Counted from the first letter of the stretch, positions 17,482-26,250 are shown. The stretch: DNA of 64,000 nt from Halogeometricum rufum (GCF_900112175.1 NZ_FOYT01000001.1:186001-250000); one strand, 5' to 3'. Translations and numbers: made by a program. Notes: generated by a model not told the origin, from the letters alone.

Positions 17482-18467
17482 AACGGGACGTCGAGGGGAA
17501 CGCTTCCTTTCGTGTAGCCCTCGAATCGACCGTCCGGCCGGACGCGGAAGACGACGGCCGGCCGATGGTGAACCTCCGGTTTCTCGGCGTGGACGGACCG
17601 CCACTCGTCGTCCGGGAACGACGAGCAGTCCACGAACAGGACGACGCCGCCGCCGTGTTCCTGCAACTGCCCGCCGGACTTCGTCTCGGCGGTGTCGCGC
17701 ACGGCGGCGACGGGCGTCCCGGCGCTTCGCTTGCTCGTCGGTAGCGGCCGCGTCACCTCGACGAGGGTACCCTCGCCGTTCCGGGAGGCCCGGTAGTCGA
17801 TGGCGTGCCCGGTGGTGACGTCTATCTCGGGGACGATGTCGTAGCCCGCGTCAACGAGGAACTTGCCGGCGTTGAACTCGCCCATCGCGGCGGTCATCCG
17901 CGTCAGGTCGAGGTACTCCGAGGTACCCAGTTTCCCGGCCATCACCTCCCGGTCGTCGTCGAGGACGCCCGTCGCGAGGAACTCCTCGTAGAAGGACAAC
18001 GCCTCGTCGCGCGTCGCGTCGGGGAAGCCGGCGGCGTGGTCGTCGAAGAACGACCGGGTCGTCTCCCGGCCGTCCTTCGAGAGGAAGACGGGGAGGAAGA
18101 ACCACGAGAGGTGGGGGTAAGGTTCGAGCCACGGCGACTCCTCGTGCAGTTGGGCGGTCAGTTCGCGCGTCACCCACCGCGAGACGTCGTCGGGGACCTC
18201 TGTGAACCCCTTCTTGTCCGTCCGCCAGAGCGTCTCGGGCGTCTCGGTGTTCCCCATCCAGTAGGCGACGTCGTCGTTCCACAGGAACAGGGCAACGTCT
18301 CCGTTGTCCATCTCGAACCGCGCCGCGTCGAAGCCGTCCGGGGGTTTGAACCAGGGCGTCTCCCACGTCGCGCCGAGGTTCGAGTCGAGGTCGTCGTAAA
18401 TGTCGCGCCGGACGCGGGTCTCGTCCCACCGTCCCGGCGCGTAGCGAAATCGCAGAGGGCGTGCCAC
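17478..18467 (-). CDS. DUF5784-like protein, nuclease-like C-terminal half
   Basis: A 329-residue cytoplasmic protein I place in the haloarchaeal DUF5784 family. The N-terminal half is rich in aromatic residues (WDETRVRRDI, WETPWFKPPDGF, VAYWMGNTETP). The C-terminal half contains EIDVTTGHAIDYRAS, then GTLVEVTRPLP and a later SGGQLQEH, followed by a hydrophobic strand VVLFVDCSSF; the D-x(n)-E-x-T arrangement and GGQL helix recall the PD-(D/E)XK nuclease core, though the expected Lys is Thr here. GTG start at 18467. Convergent with DUF5789, sharing stop codons in CTAG. Confidence 0.7.
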   Translation of the reverse strand: MARPLRFRYAPGRWDETRVRRDIYDDLDSNLGATWETPWFKPPDGFDAARFEMDNGDVALFLWNDDVAYWMGNTETPETLWRTDKKGFTEVPDDVSRWVTRELTAQLHEESPWLEPYPHLSWFFLPVFLSKDGRETTRSFFDDHAAGFPDATRDEALSFYEEFLATGVLDDDREVMAGKLGTSEYLDLTRMTAAMGEFNAGKFLVDAGYDIVPEIDVTTGHAIDYRASRNGEGTLVEVTRPLPTSKRSAGTPVAAVRDTAETKSGGQLQEHGGGVVLFVDCSSFPDDEWRSVHAEKPEVHHRPAVVFRVRPDGRFEGYTKGSVPLDVPF

Positions 18468-18527
18468 ACGCCCAGTTATCGGTGAACGGGTATATCGGTT
18501 CCGCGTCGATGGCCGCGTATGTCACCG

Positions 18528-18538
18528 ATAATTATATG
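18528..18538 (+). promoter_or_regulatory. promoter box of the DUF5786-like gene
   Basis: ATAATTATATG lies 30-40 bases before ATG 18568 in an otherwise G+C-rich setting, consistent with a haloarchaeal TATA element. Confidence 0.5.
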
Positions 18539-18567
18539 TGAGTAAGCTTCACAAGGTAAACTGTAAC

Positions 18568-18741
18568 ATGTCAATGGGTGCCTACGACGAAGACGAACAC
18601 GAGCGCCGAGAGCGGAAGAACGGCTCGGTCGACACGACGTTCGACGACGACCGAACGGTGTACCACGGAGAGGTCACCTACGACTCCGGCGACTCCGCGG
18701 AAGCACTCCTCGACAAGTTCCGCGAGATGAAGGGGAACTAG
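18568..18741 (+). CDS. DUF5786-like small acidic protein
   Basis: A 57-residue, very acidic protein that starts MSMGAYDEDEHERRE and carries TTFDDDRTVYHGEV and SAEALLDKFREMK, a pattern I recognise from the haloarchaeal DUF5786 family. Function is unknown. The ATG at 18568 is preferred over the upstream in-frame ATG 18538 because family members begin with MSMGAYDE and the promoter box would overlap the longer version. Confidence 0.8.
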   Translation: MSMGAYDEDEHERRERKNGSVDTTFDDDRTVYHGEVTYDSGDSAEALLDKFREMKGN

Positions 18742-18745
18742 CCAG

Positions 18746-19471
18746 TCACTCGATTCTCACCGTCACCGCCGCGACTGTCGAGACGACAGTGACGGCGACG
18801 ACGTGGCCCGCCACGGCGAGCAGCAGCACTTGCTGGTCGAGGATGAACGGGACGAGTGCGAGTTGGGCGACGCCGAAGACGACGTTCCAGCCGTCGGCGA
18901 CGCGGAGCGTCCGCGCCGTCGCGGGGTCGACGGTGTAGCGCCACGACCCCCACAGCGAGACGATGGCGGCCCACCACGACGTTCCGATGCGGTAGCAGAG
19001 GTCCCACAGGACCAGGAGCGCCAGGTAGACGACGACGACGGGCGGTTCCGCGCCGAACAGCGACGTGAACAGCGCCGACCCGCCCTGACGGGTGTCGTAG
19101 ACGAACAGGTGCGTCACGAGGGCGACGAACGCGAGGACGCCGAGGACCACCTCGATGCTCGACCCGAACAGGAGGCGCGTGTACGCCTCGGGGAGGTTCG
19201 TCTCCCGCGTCGTGCGGCCCATCCGGAGCATCACGACGCTCCCGACGGCGGCGACGCCGACGGCGATGGTACCGGGCACGACGGCCTCCCAGAGGTCGTA
19301 CGCCCACGCGAAGAAGAGGACGAACACCTGGAACAGACCGAGTTGTAGGGCGATGGCCTCGCCGTCGGTCAGGTGGATGCCCGGGAGGGCGCCGACGATG
19401 CTCTCGTACACCCACGTCTCGCCGAACTGCGTGCGGGAGAGCCTCGTCTCCCGCGAAGCGCGCGGCGCCAT
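18746..19471 (-). CDS. conserved haloarchaeal membrane protein
   Basis: A 241-residue protein with about six membrane helices. Near the start is an amphipathic segment (LSRTQFGETWVYESIVGALPGIHLT); a CYRIGTSWWAAIVSLWGSWRY loop with clustered Trp lies between helices 4 and 5. No enzymatic motif is seen. Its ATG follows the stop of the preceding SDR gene with no gap (TGAATG), so the pair is surely one operon; the Trp-rich loop and pairing with a NAD-binding protein suggest a redox- or lipid-linked job, which is speculation. Confidence 0.72.
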   Translation of the reverse strand: MAPRASRETRLSRTQFGETWVYESIVGALPGIHLTDGEAIALQLGLFQVFVLFFAWAYDLWEAVVPGTIAVGVAAVGSVVMLRMGRTTRETNLPEAYTRLLFGSSIEVVLGVLAFVALVTHLFVYDTRQGGSALFTSLFGAEPPVVVVYLALLVLWDLCYRIGTSWWAAIVSLWGSWRYTVDPATARTLRVADGWNVVFGVAQLALVPFILDQQVLLLAVAGHVVAVTVVSTVAAVTVRIE

Positions 19472-20545
19472 TCAGCTGTCGGCCGCGCTCGCGCTCGATT
19501 CGGCGTCCGTCTCGCCCTCGCGTTCCGCCCCGTCGTCGGCCGCCCCCTCGACCGTCTCGACGGGCGAGGCGGGCACCGCGTCCTCGGCCGCCTCGTGTTC
19601 CCCGAGGGCGCGTTCGACCGACTCGTCGAACGACGTCAACGTCACGTCGACGTACCGCTTGATGCTGTCGTCGCGGACGACGACGGGGTTCTTCAGCCCC
19701 TCGATGAGCGGCCGGGCCACCGACGCCGGCACGTCCGTGACGAGGCTGACCCAGTACGAGGAGAGCCGCGGCGTCAACACCGGCACGGAGACGAGGTGCG
19801 TCCGGTTCCCGAGATGTTCGCCGACGCGGCGCAGCACCTCCCCGTAGGTCAGCACGTCGGGGCCGCCTATCTCGTAGGTCCTGTCGGCCGTCTCCGGCAC
19901 GTCGAGGACGCCGACGAGGTAGGCCACCACGTCGTCGACGTAGATGGGCTGACACTCCGTGTCGACCCACCGCGGCGTCAGCATCACCGGCAGACGGCCG
20001 GCGAGTTGCCGAATCACCTCGAAACTCGCGCTCCCGTCGCCGACGATGATGGCGGCTCGCAGCGTCGTCAGGTCGTAGTCGCCCTCGCCGAGGATGAACT
20101 CCACCTCGCGGCGCGACTGCAGGTGCGGCGAGAGGCGGTCCCGCTCCTCGCCGAGGCCCCCGAGGTAGACGACGCGCCGCACGCCTGCCGCCGAGGCGGC
20201 GCGCTCGAAGTGCCGGGCGGCCCGCCTGTCGCGTTCCTCGAAGTCCGACCCCGACTGCATCGAGTGGACGAGGTAGTACGCCGCCTCGATTCCGAGGGCC
20301 GAGAGGCAGTCTGCGAGGTTCTCGGCGGTTTCGCCGCCGCCGTCGTCGCTGTCTCCGCCGCCGCCGTCGACGATGCGGTAGTCCGACGCCGTCAACAGGT
20401 CGCCTTCGACGACCTGAACCTCCGCGGGTAGGTCCGCGCCCGACGCGTCCCGGGTGAGGGCCGACACCTCGTGCCCGGCGTCGAGGAGGGCGCGGACGAG
20501 GCGGCTGCCGACGAATCCGGTCGCGCCCGTCACGAGTACTCTCAT
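19472..20545 (-). CDS. NAD(P)-binding atypical SDR protein
   Basis: A 357-residue protein with the Rossmann motif VTGATGFVGSRLVRALL (GxxGxxG) at residues 5-21, a VEGDLL strand and a YYLVHSMQS segment typical of the atypical SDR group that includes NDUFA9-like and NmrA-like proteins. The middle part contains VDDVVAYLVGVL and YEIGGPDVLTYGEVL, also typical of these. The usual Tyr-x-x-x-Lys catalytic pair is not evident. The last ~45 residues are acidic and low-complexity. Starts at ATG 20545 with a TTAACA promoter box 25-30 bases upstream. Coupled to the membrane protein downstream. Confidence 0.83.
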   Translation of the reverse strand: MRVLVTGATGFVGSRLVRALLDAGHEVSALTRDASGADLPAEVQVVEGDLLTASDYRIVDGGGGDSDDGGGETAENLADCLSALGIEAAYYLVHSMQSGSDFEERDRRAARHFERAASAAGVRRVVYLGGLGEERDRLSPHLQSRREVEFILGEGDYDLTTLRAAIIVGDGSASFEVIRQLAGRLPVMLTPRWVDTECQPIYVDDVVAYLVGVLDVPETADRTYEIGGPDVLTYGEVLRRVGEHLGNRTHLVSVPVLTPRLSSYWVSLVTDVPASVARPLIEGLKNPVVVRDDSIKRYVDVTLTSFDESVERALGEHEAAEDAVPASPVETVEGAADDGAEREGETDAESSASAADS

Positions 20546-20616
20546 GTCGTGTCGATAGGCCGGAACGGTGTTAACAGTTCTCGCTCACGCGGCTCGGAGC
20601 GGCCGCCCCGACGAGA

Positions 20617-21489
20617 CTACGCCGCGTCGTCCCACCCGGGCGTCTCCGGCGCGCCGCGGGCGACTTCCACGCTCTCGCCGGCGGGCGCGTCGTCAGCGTC
20701 GACGCTCCCGGCGAGTTCGGTCCACGCCTCGACGGCCTCGCCCGCCCACGACGCCGCGTCGAGGACGCTCTCGCGCGCCGCCGCGGCGCGGGACTCGTCC
20801 ACCTCCGTCGACCCGGGACGGGACCCGACGGCGACGCCGACGAACGCCGCGCGGTCCGCGTCGGTCAGGTCGCCGCGCCGCATCCGTTCGACCGTCCCCG
20901 CGAGTTCGTCGGCGTCGGGGTAGGCGAACAGCTTCGACCCGACGGCGTGCGGCCCGAGGAGCAGGCCGCTCACGTCCGGCGCGTCGGCGTCGAGGAGTCT
21001 ATCGCCGCCGAACGCCTCCTCGACCCGTTCGCACTCCGACCGCTGGTCGAGGGCGAGATTGTGTCCGGGGTAGTCGGCGCACTCGTCGGGGTACAGGTCG
21101 TCGTCGTGGATGCGACACTGCAGCGTCTCGGGGTCGAGGAAGACGCAGGCGTCCAGCCACGTCCGCTCGGTGCCGAACGGCGCGACGGGCTTCGGCGGCT
21201 TCCGCAGGCCGACGAAGAACGCCGGCCGGTCGCCGACGGCCGCCACCCTGACGCCGTCCACCTCGACGGCGGCGTCCGACTCGTCGTCCGCCGCCCACAT
21301 CCGCGGGACCAGCACGTCGCCGAAGCCGGCCCGCACGAACGCCGCCACCTCGTCGCGCGTCAGCGGCACGAGGTTGTACACGTCGTCCAGCGGTCGCCGC
21401 GGGCCGCGACGCTCGTGGTCGGAGGGCGCGGGCGACACCGGGCGCCAGTCGATGCAGCAGCCTGCGCAGCCTTCGCAATCGACGTCCAT
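20617..21489 (-). CDS. YkgJ-type cysteine-cluster protein
   Basis: A 290-residue protein that opens with a CxxCxxCC cluster (C5, C8, C11, C12: CEGCAGCC), continues with VPLTRDEVAAF and ACVFLDPETLQCRIHDDDLYPDECADYPGH, which is the YkgJ/UPF0153 pattern of four-plus-four cysteines expected to bind zinc or an Fe-S cluster. The family has no well-established function. C-terminal ~120 residues are Ala/Asp/Glu rich and less conserved. ATG 21489 has a T-rich box about 30 bases upstream. Confidence 0.82.
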   Translation of the reverse strand: MDVDCEGCAGCCIDWRPVSPAPSDHERRGPRRPLDDVYNLVPLTRDEVAAFVRAGFGDVLVPRMWAADDESDAAVEVDGVRVAAVGDRPAFFVGLRKPPKPVAPFGTERTWLDACVFLDPETLQCRIHDDDLYPDECADYPGHNLALDQRSECERVEEAFGGDRLLDADAPDVSGLLLGPHAVGSKLFAYPDADELAGTVERMRRGDLTDADRAAFVGVAVGSRPGSTEVDESRAAAARESVLDAASWAGEAVEAWTELAGSVDADDAPAGESVEVARGAPETPGWDDAA

Positions 21490-21657
21490 ACCTGTGTGCT
21501 ACGTTACCGCCGCACAAGAAAGGCCGTCTCGGTCGCACGCGCGGCATCTGCGTCCCGTCGCCGGCGGCCCGGGTCCCGAACCGGGACCGACTCCGCCGCG
21601 GGAGCGGTGGCCCGGACAGACCGACCACTCTTGTCGTTCGACGCCGTCTCCTCGGAC

Positions 21658-21861
21658 GTGACCAAAGAACCGTGCGACGGCTGCGGGAAGTCCGTCCGTA
21701 TCGGCGGCGGCATCGGCGACTTCTGGTCGTTCTCGAACGAGTCCACGCAGGGAATCACGCTCGAACTGGAGGACGGCGGCGAGTTCTTCCTCTGCTACGA
21801 CTGCATCGACCGCCTGCCCGAGGACCGGGCGGTGACGACGGCGGACGTTGAGGGCCTCTGA
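21658..21861 (+). CDS. small zinc-ribbon protein
   Basis: A 67-residue protein with C6-x2-C9 and C46-x2-C49 as probable zinc ligands. Between them lie a Gly-rich segment (RIGGGIGDFWSF) and an acidic strand (GITLELEDGGEFFLC). It resembles haloarchaeal zinc-ribbon families of unknown role. The start is GTG 21658, which places the first knuckle five residues from the N-terminus; a longer in-frame reading lacks any family-like sequence. Divergent from the YkgJ gene. Confidence 0.75.
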   Translation: MTKEPCDGCGKSVRIGGGIGDFWSFSNESTQGITLELEDGGEFFLCYDCIDRLPEDRAVTTADVEGL

Positions 21862-21985
21862 GATGCGGACGACGCCCGTCGCCCCCGCGCCGGCGTCTCG
21901 CTCGCTCCCGTCTCCTCACCTCTCCTCCCCCCTCGGCCCCCGCCGGGAGCGAACCTTTTAGGCCGGGTGGGCGACAGTCTCCGAC

Positions 21986-23842
21986 GTGGACCCCGACCGA
22001 ATCCTGCCGTCGTTTCCGGCCCCCAGTTACCGCGGTGCGCAGGAGGACGCCCTCCGCGACATCCGCGACGCGTTCGCCGACGGGAACGACGTCGTCCTCG
22101 TCCGCGCGCCGACGGGGAGCGGAAAGTCGCTCCTCGCGCGGGCCATCGCCGGCGCCGCGCGGACGACGGCGGAGGCGAAGCCGGCGCAGGCGACGGACGC
22201 CTACTACACGACGCCGCAGGTGTCGCAGTTGGACGACGTGGCCGAGGACCCCCTGCTCGACGACCTGAGCGTCATCCGCGGCAAGTCCAACTACACCTGC
22301 ATCCTCAACGGCGAGACGGACACGCCCGTCGACCGGGCGCCGTGCGCCAGACAGAAGGGGTTCGACTGCACCGTCCGGCACCGGTGTCCGTACTTCTCGG
22401 ACCGCGCCATCGCCTCCAACCGGAACATCGCGGCGATGACGCTGGCGTACTTCATGCAGACCGCCGGCTCGGACGTGTTCCGCCAGCGCGACGTGGTGGT
22501 GATAGACGAGGCGCACGGGCTGGCCGAGTGGGCCGAGATGTACGCCACCATCGACCTGAGCCCCCGCACCGTCCCCGTCTGGGACGACGTGGGCGTCCCC
22601 GACGTGACCGCCGCGGACGACCCCCTCGAACGCACCGTCCGGTTCGCCGAAGCCCTGCTGGGCGTCTGCTCGAACGCGAAGGACGAACTCCTGCGGAAGC
22701 CCGAACTCACGCCCGAGGAGGCGGCGCGGCGCGACCGGTTGCAGGAACTCCGCTCGGAACTGAAGTGGTTCGTCGAGGACTACCGCGACCCCGAGAGCCC
22801 GACGACGTGGGTGGTGGACCAACCCGACGGCGAGGGCGAACCCGTCACGGTGAAACCGCTGGACCCGGCGCGCTACCTGAAACACACCGTCTGGGACCGG
22901 GGGAACCGCTTCGCCCTCCTCTCGGCGACGATTCTGAACAAGGAGGCGTTCTGCCGGGGCGTCGGCCTCGACCCCTCGAACGTCGCCCTCGTCGACGTCG
23001 AACACACGTTCCCCCTCGAGAACCGGCCGCTGTACGACGTGACGCAGGGGAAGATGACGTACGAACACCGCGACGACACCCTCCCGAAGATCGCTCGCCT
23101 CCTCGTCCGACTGATGGCGAAACACCCCGACGAGAAGGGACTCGTCCACTGCCACTCCTACGCCATCCAGTCGGCGTTGCGGAAGCGACTCGCGCAGTTG
23201 GGCCTCGGGAACCGCGTCCGCGGCCACGACAAGGCGAACCGCGACGCCGAGTTGGAGTCGTGGAAGGCCTCCTCGGGCGCGGACGTGTTCCTCTCGGTGA
23301 AGATGGAGGAGGCGCTCGACCTGCGCGGGGACCTGTGCCGCTGGCAGGTCGTCTGCAAGGCGCCGTACCTCAACACGAACGACTCGCGGGTCGCCCGCCG
23401 TCTCGAAGACGGGCAGTGGTCGTGGTACCGGCGCGCGGCGCTCAGAACCGTGATACAGGCCTGCGGCCGCGTCGTCCGCGCGCCGGACGACTACGGCGCG
23501 ACGTACCTCGCGGACTCCTCGCTCCTGCAGTTGTTCGACCGCACCCGGTCGGAGATGCCCGACTGGTTCGAAGCGCAGGTCGAGGAGATGACGACGCCGG
23601 ACCTACCCGAGTTCGACCAGGAGGCCGCCGGTGGCCGCGGTCGGTCGTCGGGGTCGCGGTCCTCGGGCACCCGGTCGTCTCTCGGGTCTTCGGGGTCCGC
23701 GTCCGGGTCGTCGAACCCGTCTTCGAACGGGTCACGCGGGACCGGTGAGAGCGGCCGAACCGACGGCTCTCGCGGCCGGTCGGACGACGCCGACGACGGC
23801 CGGTCGAACCACCCCCTCTCCGACGTCTGGGGCGACGGCTGA
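21986..23842 (+). CDS. XPD/DinG-type superfamily 2 DNA helicase with Fe-S domain
   Basis: A 618-residue helicase. Walker A is APTGSGKSLL (residues 41-50) and the DEAH box is IDEAH (171-175). Four cysteines at 105, 120, 128 and 134 lie between them (TC...PC...DC...RC) as in the 4Fe-4S domain of XPD/FancJ/DinG. Motifs III-VI follow (LLSATIL, GLVHCHSY, QACGRVVRAPDD). XPD-type enzymes unwind 5'-3'. The last ~70 residues are a Ser/Gly/Arg/Asp low-complexity tail, likely disordered. GTG start at 21986. Haloarchaea often have several Rad3-related paralogues, so the repair role is not specific. Confidence 0.92.
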   Translation: MDPDRILPSFPAPSYRGAQEDALRDIRDAFADGNDVVLVRAPTGSGKSLLARAIAGAARTTAEAKPAQATDAYYTTPQVSQLDDVAEDPLLDDLSVIRGKSNYTCILNGETDTPVDRAPCARQKGFDCTVRHRCPYFSDRAIASNRNIAAMTLAYFMQTAGSDVFRQRDVVVIDEAHGLAEWAEMYATIDLSPRTVPVWDDVGVPDVTAADDPLERTVRFAEALLGVCSNAKDELLRKPELTPEEAARRDRLQELRSELKWFVEDYRDPESPTTWVVDQPDGEGEPVTVKPLDPARYLKHTVWDRGNRFALLSATILNKEAFCRGVGLDPSNVALVDVEHTFPLENRPLYDVTQGKMTYEHRDDTLPKIARLLVRLMAKHPDEKGLVHCHSYAIQSALRKRLAQLGLGNRVRGHDKANRDAELESWKASSGADVFLSVKMEEALDLRGDLCRWQVVCKAPYLNTNDSRVARRLEDGQWSWYRRAALRTVIQACGRVVRAPDDYGATYLADSSLLQLFDRTRSEMPDWFEAQVEEMTTPDLPEFDQEAAGGRGRSSGSRSSGTRSSLGSSGSASGSSNPSSNGSRGTGESGRTDGSRGRSDDADDGRSNHPLSDVWGDG

Positions 23843-23867
23843 CTCCCCCGGAGACGACCACCCCCGC

Positions 23868-23954
23868 TCAGAACAGGAGACTGGCCCCGTACGCGAACGT
23901 CGAGCCGATCATCAACACGACGAGTATCAACGCGAGTATCTGCTGTCGGTCCAC
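23868..23954 (-). CDS. 28-residue single-helix membrane microprotein
   Basis: On the minus strand GTG 23954 opens a 28-residue frame (VDRQQILALILVVLMIGSTF, then AYGASLLF) ending in TGA at 23868. It has a polar start with R and two Q, then a hydrophobic helix with an M-x-G-S and Y-G-A pattern. A T-rich promoter-like box (23981-23989, AAAAGATT on the minus strand) lies about 30 bases before the GTG, as expected for leaderless transcription. It resembles very short membrane proteins I have seen in haloarchaeal genomes, but I cannot name one. Too short for usual gene finders. Confidence 0.45.
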   Translation of the reverse strand: MDRQQILALILVVLMIGSTFAYGASLLF

Positions 23955-23989
23955 ACCTCTCGTCACCACCCGGGGGATTTCAATCTTTT

Positions 23990-24200
23990 CGCCTGACCAG
24001 TCCGAGTGGCAGCATTTACACCGAACGCAACCGACGGACGGACGTTTACTTAATGATTGTTAACTGCATTATGCGTATGCTCTATTGTAGGCCGAATAAT
24101 GCTCCAATCAACGCATTAATTTCGCCCTACCGTCTCGGTCTGTCAAGCGTTCTCACGAAATAGTTAACACCCTCGGGTCTGTCTGTGGGAGCATACGGCC
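23990..24200. other. A/T-rich intergenic region
   Basis: About 210 bases without a convincing frame, clearly lower in G+C than its surroundings, with several T-rich boxes (TTTACTTAATG, GTTAACTGC, CATTAATTTCGCC, TAGTTAACACC). Probably regulatory sequence for the small gene at 24201 and perhaps for the microprotein on the other strand. No repeat or RNA fold was identified. Confidence 0.45.
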
Positions 24201-24392
24201 ATGCACAATCACGCCCTGACGGCCGCGATGACGCTGTACAAAAGCGGAACGCTGACACTCTCGCAGGCGGCGACCAGAGCGGGTCGCTCCGAGGAGGAAC
24301 TCGTAGTCGCGCTCCGCCGACACGACATCGACGTCCGGGAAGAAGGGGACCTGACGGCGGCGACGGCGGACAGCCCGGTGCGAGCGGACTAA
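24201..24392 (+). CDS. 63-residue helix-turn-helix-like haloarchaeal protein
   Basis: A 63-residue protein, MHNHALTAAMTLYKSGTLTLSQAATRAGRSEEEL and then VVALRRHDIDVREE. The segment GTLTLSQAATRAGRSEEELVVAL reads as a compact helix-turn-helix in the style of UPF0175 antitoxin-like proteins, so a DNA-binding role is plausible. It lies in an A/T-rich upstream context, with a TAGTTAACA box about 40 bases before ATG 24201. No toxin-like partner is nearby, so a toxin-antitoxin role is not supported. Confidence 0.65.
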   Translation: MHNHALTAAMTLYKSGTLTLSQAATRAGRSEEELVVALRRHDIDVREEGDLTAATADSPVRAD

Positions 24393-24410
24393 CCGTCGAC
24401 TCGCGGACCG

Positions 24411-25541
24411 TTACGCCGACTCGTCGGTCCGTTCGACCATCTCGTCGGGGAGCACGTGGAGTCCGGCGCGACTCTTGAGGACGTGGACCGACCCCGCCTC
24501 GTCGTCGAAGTAGTCGGGCCGCGCTATCGTTTTCGACTCGTACGTCTCGGGGTCGAGCACCTGCACCGCGTTCTCGTCTTCGACGGTGACCACAGTCGTC
24601 TCCGCGGCGTCCTCGACGGTGCCGACCCGGCGCGCGTCGGGCGTCTCGCCCTCCTCGAACTCCGACTCGTACTTCTCACCGCTGGCGAGGCGGACGCCCT
24701 TCAGGTTACCGCGGACGCTTCGGACCAGCACCGGTCCCTCGTCGTCCTCGGGGTCGATGACGTCGCCCGGCGTGAACTTGGGCAGTCGGACGGCGTAGGT
24801 GACGCGGTACACCTCGTTGCCGTCGCCGTCCTCGGTAACGAGCGTCGGGTACTCCTCGAAACTCCCCCCGAGTTCGCGGACGACGTGCTTGGCCACGCCG
24901 CCGCCCATCTGGTTCGTGGATATCTTGATGTCGGGGCCGTCGCCGGACTCGGTTATCTCGGAGATGAACGCGTTCCTGTCGCCCGTCTCCTCGCGTTCGG
25001 CGATGTACGACTCCGCGATTTCGATGGCTCGCTGCGCCTCCTCCTCCGTCGGGTCGCGGTCCGTCGCCCGAACCTGCACGACGCTGGAGTAGTAGCCGCC
25101 GGCGATGCGGCCGCACCGCTTGCACGTCTGCCGCGATATCTTGACCGGCACGGTCACCGTCTCCTCGACGTGCGTGTCGCGGACGAACCCGGTGAACGTG
25201 CAGTGCATCCGGATGGTGTTCTGGTCGACCTGCTCGGGTTCGACGCCCCACTGCACGTCCTCGGCGCTCAGGTGGACGCCGAGCGCTTCGGACACCTCCT
25301 CGACGGCGACGTCGGTGTAGTCCTTCGCACCCACGTCCACCCATCGGTTCCCCCTGTGGACCGCGCCGCACTGCGAACAGACGCGGACCTCGATGCGGTC
25401 TGGCGCGTCCACGAGGTCGAAGTCCTCGAAGTAGCACGCGTCGCAGAGCACCGCGTCTCGGTCGCGGGGCATCCCGGGGAGCGGTTCGGCACGCTCCGGC
25501 ACGGGGTCCCCACAGCGCGGACAGAAGTCGGCTGAACTCAT
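24411..25541 (-). CDS. nmd3: NMD3-family ribosome-associated protein
   Basis: A 376-residue archaeal NMD3. The N-terminus has zinc-binding pairs C7/C10, C33/C36 and C55/C58, and a further pair TCKRCGR near residue 140. Downstream segments SQMGGG/STNQMGGGVAKHVVREL and the beta-rich domain KFTPGDVIDPEDDEGPVLVRSVRG are typical. In eukaryotes NMD3 is the nuclear export adaptor of the 60S subunit; in archaea it is thought to act in late large-subunit maturation together with aIF6, also encoded in this window. A TTAAAC box lies 30 bases before ATG 25541. Confidence 0.93.
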   Translation of the reverse strand: MSSADFCPRCGDPVPERAEPLPGMPRDRDAVLCDACYFEDFDLVDAPDRIEVRVCSQCGAVHRGNRWVDVGAKDYTDVAVEEVSEALGVHLSAEDVQWGVEPEQVDQNTIRMHCTFTGFVRDTHVEETVTVPVKISRQTCKRCGRIAGGYYSSVVQVRATDRDPTEEEAQRAIEIAESYIAEREETGDRNAFISEITESGDGPDIKISTNQMGGGVAKHVVRELGGSFEEYPTLVTEDGDGNEVYRVTYAVRLPKFTPGDVIDPEDDEGPVLVRSVRGNLKGVRLASGEKYESEFEEGETPDARRVGTVEDAAETTVVTVEDENAVQVLDPETYESKTIARPDYFDDEAGSVHVLKSRAGLHVLPDEMVERTDESA

Positions 25542-25620
25542 TCGCCGTCACTAGCGGACGAGCGCGTTTAAGAACGACGGAGTCCGCGTCTCGCGGGCCG
25601 TCGCGCCGGACGCGTCCCCG

Positions 25621-26250
25621 TCACCCCTCCGCGGCCAGATACGTCAACGCCTCCTCGTCGGTCACCTGACCGAAGTCCCGATAGTGGTAGCCGACGGCCG
25701 AGAACTGCTCGGGTACCTCCACGACCACCACGTCGTCGGCCTCCTCGCGCAGGCGCGGAATCGTGGACGCGGCGGCGACGGGCGTCCCGAAGACGACGCG
25801 TGCGGCGCCGCCCTCGCGGACCTGCTTCAGGCACGCCAACGCCGTCGCGCCCGTCGCCACGCCGTCGTCCACGACGACGACGTGCTTGCCGGACACGTCC
25901 GGGAGGGGGTCGCCGCCGCGGTACTCGCTCACCTTCTCGCGGGCGACGCCGGCCTCTCGCTCGCGTTCCGCCTCGACGTACCCCTCGTCGACGCCGAGTC
26001 GGTCGACCAGCGACTCGTTCAGCCACAGACTGCCGTCGCCCGCGACGGCGCCGATGGCGAGTTCGGGGTTGCCCGGCGCGCCCACCTTCGACGCCACCAC
26101 CACGTCCAACGGCGCGTCGAGGGCGTCCGCGACGGCGCGGCCGACGGGGAGACCGCCGCGCGGGATGGCCAGCACGAGGTCCGGCGTCACCGCCGCTTCG
26201 CGCAGTCGTTCGGCGAGTCGTCCGCCCGCCTCCGTGCGGTCTGTGAACAT
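25621..26250 (-). CDS. phosphoribosyltransferase-like protein
   Basis: A 209-residue PRTase-fold protein if started at ATG 26250 (MFTDRTEAGGRLAERL). It has the PRPP-binding motif VVVVDDGVATGATALACL (about residues 116-133), an IPRGGLPVGRAVADAL segment and a SKVGAPGNPELAIGAV stretch. These are the signatures of the COG1926 family of predicted phosphoribosyltransferases, which often occur with hydrolase or universal-stress genes and whose substrate is unknown. No such partner is adjacent here. Confidence 0.85.
   Translation of the reverse strand: MFTDRTEAGGRLAERLREAAVTPDLVLAIPRGGLPVGRAVADALDAPLDVVVASKVGAPGNPELAIGAVAGDGSLWLNESLVDRLGVDEGYVEAEREREAGVAREKVSEYRGGDPLPDVSGKHVVVVDDGVATGATALACLKQVREGGAARVVFGTPVAAASTIPRLREEADDVVVVEVPEQFSAVGYHYRDFGQVTDEEALTYLAAEG

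Noticed and set aside
24201-24392. Toxin-antitoxin pair
   Set aside because: The HTH-like small protein has no partner gene of toxin type next to it; NMD3 on the other strand is a core gene.
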